From CAZAKO01 sp964546145 (GTDB taxonomy: Bacteria; Fidelibacterota; UBA2242), in NCBI GenBank assembly GCA_964546145.1, contig CAZJIU010000104.1, forward strand, positions 1 to 6,079: a DNA stretch of 6,079 nt, in the 5' to 3' direction. Shown here piece by piece: positions 1 to 5,949 of the stretch (the stretch's first letter is position 1; each line of letters begins with the position of its first letter). The notes below the pieces were generated by a model. That model ran no database searches, was not told the origin of the DNA, and saw only the letters and a program-made list of their open reading frames with translations. The translations under genes and the position numbers were made by a program.

Positions 1-197
1 ACTTTGTAGCAGGCTATACTAATATCGAAGAGGTTGCAGTCGAAGGAGCAGCATGTCCCAATGACGTTGATCTCCTGGTAAGGCGCTTGGGAGCAATCTT
101 TCCCGAAGAGCGTATCTATCGCTCACGCACTACCCCGGTCATCGGTACCCATACCGGTCCCGGTCTTATCTTGGTAGCAGTGTTGGGCGATAAATAG
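1..197 (+). CDS. DegV family protein, C-terminal fragment (5' end outside window)
   Basis: Only the last 64 codons are present, open from base 3 to a TAG at 195-197. The fragment reads FVAGYTNIEEVAVEG at its left end and finishes with TTPVIGTHTGPGLILVAVLG. The V-I-G-x-H-T-G-P-G signature near the C terminus is the hallmark of the second domain of DegV proteins, where the His-Thr-Gly segment helps hold the fatty-acid head group. Family members are cytosolic fatty-acid binding proteins; many (FakB type) present fatty acids to a kinase for phospholipid synthesis. Nothing in the window shows whether a FakA partner is nearby. The gene converges on the minus-strand cluster and is probably functionally unrelated to it. 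The family call rests on a short but characteristic motif. Confidence 0.8.
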   Translation, partial: FVAGYTNIEEVAVEGAACPNDVDLLVRRLGAIFPEERIYRSRTTPVIGTHTGPGLILVAVLGDK

Positions 198-226
198 AGC
201 AGGTTTTCCTGATACAAAGACGCTGA
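198..226. other. Short convergent intergenic gap
   Basis: Twenty-nine bases separate the stop of the DegV-type gene from the stop of the last minus-strand gene. The only symmetry seen is a 4-bp stem with a T4 loop (CAGG/CCTG, 200-211), without a following T run on either strand. I therefore do not call an intrinsic terminator. Transcripts from the two sides may run into each other or end by another mechanism. Confidence 0.6.
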
Positions 227-715
227 TTAAATAGTTTTGACGTAAATGTATTTAGCATCGCCCGGAGCGTAAAAATTATTCAAGACCGCGGCTTCGGTAT
301 AATCACAGGCAAGGTAAAAAGCCCGGGTCGGATGATACTGCTCCCTGCCGGAGGTTTCAATATAAATCCGCTTGCCGCCCATCTCAGCAATAGTTTTTTC
401 GCTGAGAGTTAGTAGCTGTTTTCCGATGCCGGCGCCGCGATAATCGTTATGTACTGCAATCCAGTACAGGTCATAACTGGATTGGGTAGCCGGAATCAGC
501 CCAAAGCAGGCATAACCAATGGTTTTACTATCTACTTCGGCGAAGATGAAGTGATACCCACTGGCGGTCCCTTTTTGTAGGCGTTCTTTGACCAATTCGA
601 CAGCAATTTCGATCTCTTCGGGATTGAAAAAGCCGGTGGATTCTACAATGTTCTGTACATTCTCCTCGTCTTTTTTTAGTACGGTTTTACGCCAGTCTAT
701 GTGATTATTTTTCAT
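227..715 (-). CDS. GNAT family N-acetyltransferase (stand-alone, 162 aa)
   Basis: This is a single-domain GCN5-related acetyltransferase predicted to move an acetyl group from acetyl-CoA to an amine in the cytosol. The acetyl-CoA pyrophosphate loop (motif A) is R-G-A-G-I-G at residues 93-98, matching R/Q-x-x-G-x-G. It follows the beta-strand LYWIAV (83-88), and the C-terminal part holds the IYIETS and RAFYLACDY segments typical of the fold. At 162 residues it is normal for the family. I chose the ATG at 715: the open frame extends to 778, but that extension lies inside the 3' end of the upstream fusion gene and the family-like sequence begins after it. The start overlaps the upstream gene by 11 bases (AATGAAAAATAA), implying translational coupling; no Shine-Dalgarno sits at the usual distance, the nearest purine run (AGGGG) being about 20 bases upstream. 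The acceptor is unknown. By context it may be a beta-lysine amine or a peptide made by the ligases. Confidence 0.85.
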   Translation of the reverse strand: MKNNHIDWRKTVLKKDEENVQNIVESTGFFNPEEIEIAVELVKERLQKGTASGYHFIFAEVDSKTIGYACFGLIPATQSSYDLYWIAVHNDYRGAGIGKQLLTLSEKTIAEMGGKRIYIETSGREQYHPTRAFYLACDYTEAAVLNNFYAPGDAKYIYVKTI

Positions 716-2483
716 TTTTAATGGTTCCGTAGTTTCCCCTTTCGTGAAAGGAATTAAAGCCTTGCCACAGGCCAACAAAAAAGTGTCTGGCGTTGATGCC
801 TAAAGAACGAACGGCATAACCACCCTCCTGAACTACTAATAACGGTAATCCCAATCTGCCAATCATTTGCCCGTTTTCAAAAAAATCCTTGTCAGTAAGG
901 TTCCAGCTGCCGGTGGGATCACCCTTAGCAGTGTCCAATCCGAGAGCAACGATGACAAATTGAGGATCGAATTGACGAATGCGGCGCAAAGCTCGGGATA
1001 AAGCCTCACGATACTGGGAGCCATCCAATTTTTCCGGTTGGGGCAAATTAAGGTTAAAACCCTTGCCCGAGCCTTCGCCGGTCTCCTCGGCAAAACCACT
1101 GAAATAGGGGTAGGAAAAGCTCGGTTGCCCATGAATCGAGATAGTTAAAACATCCGCCCGCTCGTAGAAAATGCTCTGATGACCATTGCCATGATGATAA
1201 TCGATGTCGAGGATGCTTACTTTCCCATGACGACTGAGATAGTGTGCTGCTATGGATGCTGAATTAAAATAGCAGAATCCACCGAAAACTCTCCGTTCGG
1301 CATGATGACCGGGCGGCCGTACCAAAGCATAGGCGATATAATAGCCTTTTAACAGCTGGTCGGCAGCGGTTAGGGTACAATCTACTGCCCTTTTGGCAGC
1401 CAGGAATGCATTCTGATTTAGTGGGGTGAAGGTGTCAATGCAGTAATAACCGGCGCGAATTGGCAGTTCTTTTGGTGGGCGCGCAACATTCCGGATTGGA
1501 AACACATAGGGGTAAACCGATTTATTTGAGGGTAAATTGGTGCAGATTTTCTTGAGATAGCGAACAAAATCAGGATCATGCACTGCGGTAATATGTGCTA
1601 TGCCATAGCGCCGGGCAGTTACCTGCTCGAATAAACCGGTAGGCAGAATTTCCTTTAAAATTGATTTTACGCGTACTGGCGATTCAACATAACCTCTCTC
1701 ATGCACATGATGGATTTCATGTTTGTCATTCACGACCAATGCAATTTTTAACGCTTTTGGACTCGGGAGAGGAACAATCGGCATTATTTCTTTTTTGATA
1801 TATTTTGGCGGTCGTAATTGAACAGGATCGTCACGGAATGAATCCACCACCATCTCAATATATTCGGGTGAGCACAAATAAGCATATTTCCGCTTGAGGA
1901 TAGCCCTGACTATCTCACGGGCTTTATCCCGGGGCAAAGGTATTTCTCGACCAAGATTATCGAAGACCAGATAGGGTGGACAGCTGTCACCCGGTTTCAC
2001 CGGTGTCTCGTAGGCGGTATTCCAGATTGGGCATGCGCCGTAGCGTTCGTAAAAACGCAGCCGGGCGATGTTCTGTTTTAAAAATTCAGATTGACACAGC
2101 TTCGGATCATCCGGCAGGCATTCGAAGAAAATTCCAATCACTCCCAATTGCAAAGCCATTTCGCGAACCATTTCATAAAGGGCACTACCAATTCCGCGGC
2201 CGGTTTTTTGCTGAGCTGCGGCAATATAATCCAGATAGGTGAAATTCAAATCGGCTGCATGATGCAACAGTGCAAAACCGCGAACCCGTCCTTTCTCATC
2301 ATCGGCAACGAACAAAATAGAGCGAAACCGGTATTTCATTGGATTGCGTAAATGTTTGGGGAGCTTTTCGATATCTTGCTGGTTTAGTTCGCTAAACTGG
2401 GTTTTAAGAATTTCCTGAACCTGTTTGATTGCCTGCTTATTGATCGGCAAGGTATCATCATATATACGGCGAATGCGAAACAA
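705..2483 (-). CDS. GNAT acetyltransferase-zinc deacetylase (HDAC/acetylpolyamine amidohydrolase) fusion, 592 aa
   Basis: Two opposed activities share one chain. Residues 1-160 form a GNAT domain whose acetyl-CoA loop is Q-K-T-G-R-G-I-G (92-99), with a typical RLRFYERYGA segment at 141-150. Residues about 161-245 are a linker of no recognised fold. Residues about 246-575 are a histone deacetylase superfamily domain: PGHHA (catalytic His 393, 394), D-I-D-Y-H-H-G-N-G (zinc ligands Asp 428 and His 430), G-L-D-T (third ligand Asp 517) and QEGGY (transition-state Tyr 556). All catalytic residues are therefore present. The stretch YPYVFPIRN...GYYCID (324-350) resembles bacterial acetylpolyamine amidohydrolases, so a small acetylated amine is a likelier substrate than protein. 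The start is TTG at 2483, supported by GGAGAG (2492-2497) and an in-frame TAA two codons upstream. It lies 19 bases after the preceding ligase gene. Domain calls are firm; the substrate is inferred. Confidence 0.92.
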   Translation of the reverse strand: MFRIRRIYDDTLPINKQAIKQVQEILKTQFSELNQQDIEKLPKHLRNPMKYRFRSILFVADDEKGRVRGFALLHHAADLNFTYLDYIAAAQQKTGRGIGSALYEMVREMALQLGVIGIFFECLPDDPKLCQSEFLKQNIARLRFYERYGACPIWNTAYETPVKPGDSCPPYLVFDNLGREIPLPRDKAREIVRAILKRKYAYLCSPEYIEMVVDSFRDDPVQLRPPKYIKKEIMPIVPLPSPKALKIALVVNDKHEIHHVHERGYVESPVRVKSILKEILPTGLFEQVTARRYGIAHITAVHDPDFVRYLKKICTNLPSNKSVYPYVFPIRNVARPPKELPIRAGYYCIDTFTPLNQNAFLAAKRAVDCTLTAADQLLKGYYIAYALVRPPGHHAERRVFGGFCYFNSASIAAHYLSRHGKVSILDIDYHHGNGHQSIFYERADVLTISIHGQPSFSYPYFSGFAEETGEGSGKGFNLNLPQPEKLDGSQYREALSRALRRIRQFDPQFVIVALGLDTAKGDPTGSWNLTDKDFFENGQMIGRLGLPLLVVQEGGYAVRSLGINARHFFVGLWQGFNSFHERGNYGTIKNEK

Positions 2484-2491
2484 TGGTTACG

Positions 2492-2497
2492 CTCTCC
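2492..2497 (-). promoter_or_regulatory. Ribosome binding site deciding the TTG start of the fusion gene
   Basis: On the minus strand GGAGAG ends 8 bases before the TTG at 2483. An in-frame TAA lies two codons before that TTG and no ATG occurs in frame until residue 49, which would cut into the GNAT fold. TTG is therefore the best start. Confidence 0.6.
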
Positions 2498-2502
2498 AAT
2501 CG

Positions 2503-3480
2503 TTAATTTTTTAATGAATCCCGGATTATTCTGGTAACCACCTGCTCAAAAGTTATTCTGGCTTTCTGAGTGGCTGCCGCGAAGCCACTGTCGGGTGATA
2601 TGCAGGGATTGGCGTTGATTTCCAAAATCCAGATATTGTTCTGGTCATCTACCCGAAAATCTACTCGGGCATAACCGCGTAGTCCAAATACCTTCCAACA
2701 GTGAAAAGCCATCGCTGATAATTTCGCTAATAATGGTTTATCAGCAAATTCGAAATCGAAACTGCGCACCGTGTTGCGATATTCGAATGATTCCACTTCC
2801 CATTTGGCTTTGTAGTCGACAATGTGAGGTTGGTCTTCCGGAAAATTGATAAACCTGATTTCGGCTGGCGGCAATACTTCCGGTTGGGAGTCATTTGCTA
2901 ACAGCGAAAGATTGAATTCGCGACCCAGAATATAGGCTTCCACAAAACACTCACCATAACGAGCTGAATTTTGTTTTAATATTTCTACCAGATTATCAGC
3001 AGAGTAGACTACCGAGTCTGAATTTATTCCCACCGATGCATCATCGCTAACCGGTTTGAGCATGTAAGGCGGATGGAATGAAATTCCATTTGCGATAACT
3101 TCATTGAGTGTTTGCCAAGACGGGGTGGGCAGATTGGCGGACTGTAATTTTTGCTTGGTGAAAATTTTATTGGTGGTGAGATACAGAGCATGTGTGCCGT
3201 TGCCGGTGTATGGAATCTTCAGGTAATCAAGTAAAGCCGGGGCGAAATGAAGAAATTTTTCGCTGCCGGCGATGGACTCAACCAGATTGAATACCAATCC
3301 GGGCTGCAATTTCCGCAATGTATCAATTACTTGAGACAGGTTTAAAGTAACTGGCACGGCGACTGGTTCGTGCTGCAGATTTTTCAGGGTATCGGCAACA
3401 TAATTTACCTGGGTTAAGACGTCCAGTTCATCAGCGCTGCTAGTACTACTTACATCGTTATATAGAATCGCAACTTTCAT
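2503..3480 (-). CDS. ATP-grasp ligase, D-Ala-D-Ala ligase-like (325 aa), altered active site
   Basis: This is predicted to activate a carboxylate as an acyl phosphate with ATP and join it to an amine. Ddl-type landmarks in order: LVFNLVESIAG (62-72), IPYTGNG (89-95), TNKIFTKQKL (103-112), the nucleotide loop LKPVSDDASVGI (141-152), VEAYILGREFN (180-190), DYKAKW (222-227), ARVDF (271-275) and LEINANP (286-292). Asp 274, Glu 287 and Asn 289 match the magnesium ligands. Compared from memory with E. coli DdlB, the substrate-site Ser150 is Ala 148, Tyr216 is Trp 227, oxyanion Gly276 is Cys 293, and the N-terminal S-x-E motif is missing. It is therefore unlikely to make D-Ala-D-Ala. Length is normal for the family. 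Its ATG lies 7 bases after the preceding ligase stop with no visible Shine-Dalgarno, suggesting translation by re-initiation. Its place between an aminomutase and acetyl-transfer genes points to a non-cell-wall amide product. Confidence 0.88.
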   Translation of the reverse strand: MKVAILYNDVSSTSSADELDVLTQVNYVADTLKNLQHEPVAVPVTLNLSQVIDTLRKLQPGLVFNLVESIAGSEKFLHFAPALLDYLKIPYTGNGTHALYLTTNKIFTKQKLQSANLPTPSWQTLNEVIANGISFHPPYMLKPVSDDASVGINSDSVVYSADNLVEILKQNSARYGECFVEAYILGREFNLSLLANDSQPEVLPPAEIRFINFPEDQPHIVDYKAKWEVESFEYRNTVRSFDFEFADKPLLAKLSAMAFHCWKVFGLRGYARVDFRVDDQNNIWILEINANPCISPDSGFAAATQKARITFEQVVTRIIRDSLKN

Positions 3481-3487
3481 TTTAGCG

Positions 3488-4477
3488 TTAAATAATGGTA
3501 GAATTTTGAATTCGTTCGCGGGCGCTTTCGAGGATCATATCCAATAATTGCTCATAGGAAATTCCGTATTTATAGCAAATAATCGGCAAATCTGACCTGA
3601 TTGGATTTATCCCAGCCAGGGGATTGATCTCCATGATATTGGGAATTCCGTTTAGGTCGGTACGCAGATCTACCCGACCGGCATCCCGGCAGCCCAGGCC
3701 ACGCCAGGCAGTCAGAGCCGTTTCTACTGCGGTAAGGGCTAATTCATCCTCGATCCGCTGGTAGTCAACCAGTTTTTCATAATATTCTTTATTAAAATAG
3801 GAATAGGCACCTGGCTCAGCCTCACTCTTGAGGATTACCTCTACAACTCCGACCGATCGGGACTTTATTCCGGTACCGACAATCCCAACCGTGAGTTCCC
3901 TTCCTGGTAGGAAGGTCTCCAATAGTACCGGCTGATGGAAATCGTTTAATAACCTTTGACAAGCTTGTTTTAGTTCGTTATCAGAGTGCAGGATAGATTG
4001 AGTCGAGATCCCCTTGCCGGTTCCTTCAGCAATTGGTTTAGCAAATAAGGGATAAAGTAAGTCCACTTTTTCAATATCTTTAACATTATGGATTTCTATA
4101 AAATCGGGTGTCGGGATGCCTAAATCACGTAGCACTCTTTTAGTCATGCCTTTATGGAGGGTTAGAGCCATAACCAGTGGATCAGAAAAAGTATAGGGAA
4201 TATCATAGGCATCCAGAAGCGCCGGAACCTGGGATTCACGCCCAATTCCCCGGATACCTTCGGCAATGTTGAAAACCAAATCCCAGCGTTCGCCTTGCAC
4301 TAAGCGCTTAGTCAGATTCCAGATGTTCCCAATCCGGTCGGTTTGATGCCCCAGTTTTTGGAGCGTATTATCAATAGCTTCGATTGTAGAAATACTATCG
4401 AATTCGGCCGTCTCTTCCTCAGAGTAGCCCATTTTGAGATAGTCCTGTCGCAGATCGTAGGTTATCCCGATTTTCAT
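3488..4477 (-). CDS. ATP-grasp ligase, D-Ala-D-Ala ligase-like (329 aa)
   Basis: This is a second carboxylate-amine ligase of the ATP-grasp superfamily, clearly different in sequence from its downstream neighbour. Landmarks in order: VFNIAEG (68-74), RESQVPALLD (80-89), IPYTFSDP (93-100), LHKGMTK (107-113), the nucleotide loop AKPIAEGTGKGI (146-157), LETFLPGRELTVG (186-198), AGRVDLR (266-272) and MEINPLAGINP (282-292). Asp 270, Glu 283 and Asn 285 are the expected magnesium ligands, and Gly 289 matches the oxyanion glycine of Ddl enzymes. The loop reads EGTGKG where Ddl has EGSSVG, and the S-x-E motif of true D-Ala-D-Ala ligases is not seen at the N terminus. A dipeptide or pseudopeptide ligase of other specificity is therefore more likely than a cell-wall enzyme. 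The start ATG has a CAGGA Shine-Dalgarno (4484-4488) and lies 21 bases after the aminomutase stop. Family is firm; substrates are unknown. Confidence 0.88.
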   Translation of the reverse strand: MKIGITYDLRQDYLKMGYSEEETAEFDSISTIEAIDNTLQKLGHQTDRIGNIWNLTKRLVQGERWDLVFNIAEGIRGIGRESQVPALLDAYDIPYTFSDPLVMALTLHKGMTKRVLRDLGIPTPDFIEIHNVKDIEKVDLLYPLFAKPIAEGTGKGISTQSILHSDNELKQACQRLLNDFHQPVLLETFLPGRELTVGIVGTGIKSRSVGVVEVILKSEAEPGAYSYFNKEYYEKLVDYQRIEDELALTAVETALTAWRGLGCRDAGRVDLRTDLNGIPNIMEINPLAGINPIRSDLPIICYKYGISYEQLLDMILESARERIQNSTII

Positions 4478-4483
4478 CTATTT

Positions 4484-4488
4484 TCCTG
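4484..4488 (-). promoter_or_regulatory. Ribosome binding site of first ATP-grasp gene
   Basis: CAGGA on the minus strand ends 6 bases before the ATG at 4477. It sits in the 21-base gap after the aminomutase gene and supports this start. Confidence 0.55.
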
Positions 4489-4498
4489 ATCAGTATTA

Positions 4499-5896
4499 TT
4501 AATTGGATTTTTTTTGGCCGATTTTTCCGCCGGTATCCGGATAACGGTAAATTTTTCCCGCATAATTACGTAGGAGCAGGTCTTTACCTTCTCGACCTAC
4601 CACATAATCTGGAAGTAGTTGGATTTTTCCGCCGCCGCCAGGTGCATCAATTACGAAGCTAGGTACGGCGTAGCCGGAGGTGTGACCCCTCAAGCCGGCA
4701 ATAATCTCCAATCCTTTCTCGACCGATGTTCGGAAATGACCCGTTCCCTGTACGGGATCGCACTGGTAGAGATAGTAAGGTTTTACCCTGATTTTCATCA
4801 GTCCCTGGAAGAGTCGCTTGCTGGTTTCAACATTGTCATTAATACCTTTGAGTAAAACGGTTTGACTACCCAGTGGGATTCCGGCATCGGCCAGGCGGTT
4901 ACAAGCCTGGACTGTTTCCGGGGTTAGTTCGTCCGGATGGGTGAAGTGGATACTCATCCAGAGTGGATGAAATTGTTTCAGCAGCGTCAGCAAAGAACCG
5001 TCTATGCGTTGCGGTAAAACTACCGGGATTTTTGTTCCGATACGGATGATTTCCAGATGTGGAATCCGACGCAATCGCCGCAGCAACCACTCCAGTCTGG
5101 AATTGCCTAGAGTCAGTGGATCACCGCCAGACAGGATTATATCCCGAACCTCATGATGATTTTCGAGATAGGCGATAGATTTTTCCCAGTTTTCGATACT
5201 AAAGCGATGTTCGGCTTTTGTGTTTCCTACTAACCGCGAACGGGTGCAGTAACGGCAGTGGACTGCGCAAGAACCGGTAGTAAGAAACAGCGCCCGGTCC
5301 GGATAACGATGCACCAGGCCCGGCACCGGAGAATCCTCATCTTCGCCTAATGGATCAATAGATTCATCAGGCGATATTACATATTCATTATTGACCATCA
5401 CTACCGCTCGGCGTAACGGCTGAAGCGGATTTTCAGGGTCAATTAGGCTGGTATAATACGGTGTAATCGAGACTGGCATGTTGCTTCGGTGTCTTTGAAT
5501 CGCCTCACGTTCATCGGGCGAAAGACGAATAATCCGCTCCAGGTGAGCTAAATCCATAATTCGGTTGCGAAGTTGCCAGTGCCAGTCATTCCACTGATCA
5601 TCAGTGACATAGGGGTAAAAGTGCTGGCGAAATTGCCGTGTTTGCGGGCTAATTGTGAATTCCCCCTGACCTGAATCTATCGCAGATATTTGTCCCCTTC
5701 GCCACTTGCCATTTAATAAAATAGCGCTTGCCTGGGAAATACTCAGGTCGGCATAAAATGGCTTAGCTGGGGTCTTGGTTAGGATAGATTTGGTTAATTG
5801 GGGGGCGACTGCAATTGGTGGCTCAGGTTGGTTCGAGATTGCCAACCTGGCACCAGGGGGGTCTTCCGTTTCTTCTAACGCAACGTTCCCATCCAT
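4499..5896 (-). CDS. kamA: Lysine 2,3-aminomutase, KamA family radical SAM/PLP enzyme (465 aa)
   Basis: This is predicted to convert L-lysine to beta-lysine using a [4Fe-4S] cluster, S-adenosylmethionine and pyridoxal phosphate. The cluster motif C-x3-C-x2-C is Cys 210, 214 and 217, followed by TR (Arg 219, the carboxylate-binding arginine in the Clostridium enzyme). LSGGDP (255-260) is the usual SAM-binding GGD segment, and D-A-P-G-G-G-G-K (417-424) carries the PLP lysine, Lys 424. Asp 380 and Asp 417 align with Asp293 and Asp330, which hold the lysine epsilon-amine; glutamate 2,3-aminomutases have Lys and Asn there. Two departures: about 95 residues precede the conserved WNDWHWQLRNRI block (102-113) instead of roughly 15, and the zinc-site cysteines of clostridial enzymes are absent. 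The ATG at 5896 has a good GGAAGGGTG site 8 bases upstream. This is the first gene of the cluster. EF-P-type EpmB is a less likely alternative, since no epmA or efp is seen. Confidence 0.92.
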   Translation of the reverse strand: MDGNVALEETEDPPGARLAISNQPEPPIAVAPQLTKSILTKTPAKPFYADLSISQASAILLNGKWRRGQISAIDSGQGEFTISPQTRQFRQHFYPYVTDDQWNDWHWQLRNRIMDLAHLERIIRLSPDEREAIQRHRSNMPVSITPYYTSLIDPENPLQPLRRAVVMVNNEYVISPDESIDPLGEDEDSPVPGLVHRYPDRALFLTTGSCAVHCRYCTRSRLVGNTKAEHRFSIENWEKSIAYLENHHEVRDIILSGGDPLTLGNSRLEWLLRRLRRIPHLEIIRIGTKIPVVLPQRIDGSLLTLLKQFHPLWMSIHFTHPDELTPETVQACNRLADAGIPLGSQTVLLKGINDNVETSKRLFQGLMKIRVKPYYLYQCDPVQGTGHFRTSVEKGLEIIAGLRGHTSGYAVPSFVIDAPGGGGKIQLLPDYVVGREGKDLLLRNYAGKIYRYPDTGGKIGQKKSN

Positions 5897-5904
5897 TTTT
5901 TTGT

Positions 5905-5913
5905 CACCCTTCC
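5905..5913 (-). promoter_or_regulatory. Ribosome binding site of kamA
   Basis: GGAAGGGTG on the minus strand ends 8 bases before the ATG at 5896. It is the strongest Shine-Dalgarno in the window and fixes the start that includes the long N-terminal extension. Confidence 0.7.
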
Positions 5914-5920
5914 ATTGTTA

Positions 5921-5949
5921 AGGTTCGATGCGATTTTTGAATCAAACCT
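5921..5949 (-). promoter_or_regulatory. Inverted repeat / potential RNA hairpin in the kamA leader
   Basis: Read on the minus strand, AGGTTTGAT and ATCGAACCT flank an 11-base loop. In RNA all nine positions pair, one as a G-U wobble; in DNA there is one mismatch. The 3' arm ends 7 bases before the kamA Shine-Dalgarno, so folding could affect ribosome access. Alternatively the DNA symmetry, which includes an 11-base palindrome TTTGAATCAAA at 5936-5946, could be a repressor site. There is no downstream T run, so it is not a typical intrinsic terminator. Function is unproven. Confidence 0.35.

Noticed and set aside
200..211. CAGG-TTTT-CCTG symmetry between the convergent genes as a terminator
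   Set aside because: Only four base pairs and no T run after it on either strand.
716..778. 21-codon upstream extension of the GNAT open frame to an earlier start
   Set aside because: It lies entirely within the conserved 3' end of the fusion gene in another frame and adds no GNAT-like sequence; the ATG at 715 gives a normal-length family member.
863..1132. 89-codon minus-strand open frame
   Set aside because: Antiframe shadow inside the deacetylase domain coding sequence; Arg/Pro-rich with no recognisable motif.
1976..2351. Two overlapping plus-strand open frames of 88 and 86 codons
   Set aside because: They lie opposite the GNAT half of the fusion, which has clear conserved motifs; the translations show no family features.
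2503..4477. Cell-wall D-Ala-D-Ala or vancomycin-resistance ligases
   Set aside because: Both lack the N-terminal S-x-E motif, one has replaced Ser/Tyr catalytic-site residues, and no mur, van or other wall gene is nearby.
4619..4855. 78-codon plus-strand open frame
   Set aside because: Opposite the PLP-lysine region of the aminomutase; its composition is that of an antisense shadow.
4899..5090. 63-codon minus-strand open frame
   Set aside because: Out-of-frame shadow within the radical SAM domain.
4499..5896. EpmB/EF-P lysylation or lysine fermentation role for the aminomutase
   Set aside because: No epmA, efp, lysine 5,6-aminomutase or kdd/kce genes are visible, and the neighbours are ligases and acetyl enzymes; not fully excluded because the window is small.
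5904..5915. Tiny open frame (ATG GAA GGG TGA) before kamA as a leader peptide
   Set aside because: Three codons that coincide with the Shine-Dalgarno itself and lack a ribosome binding site of their own.
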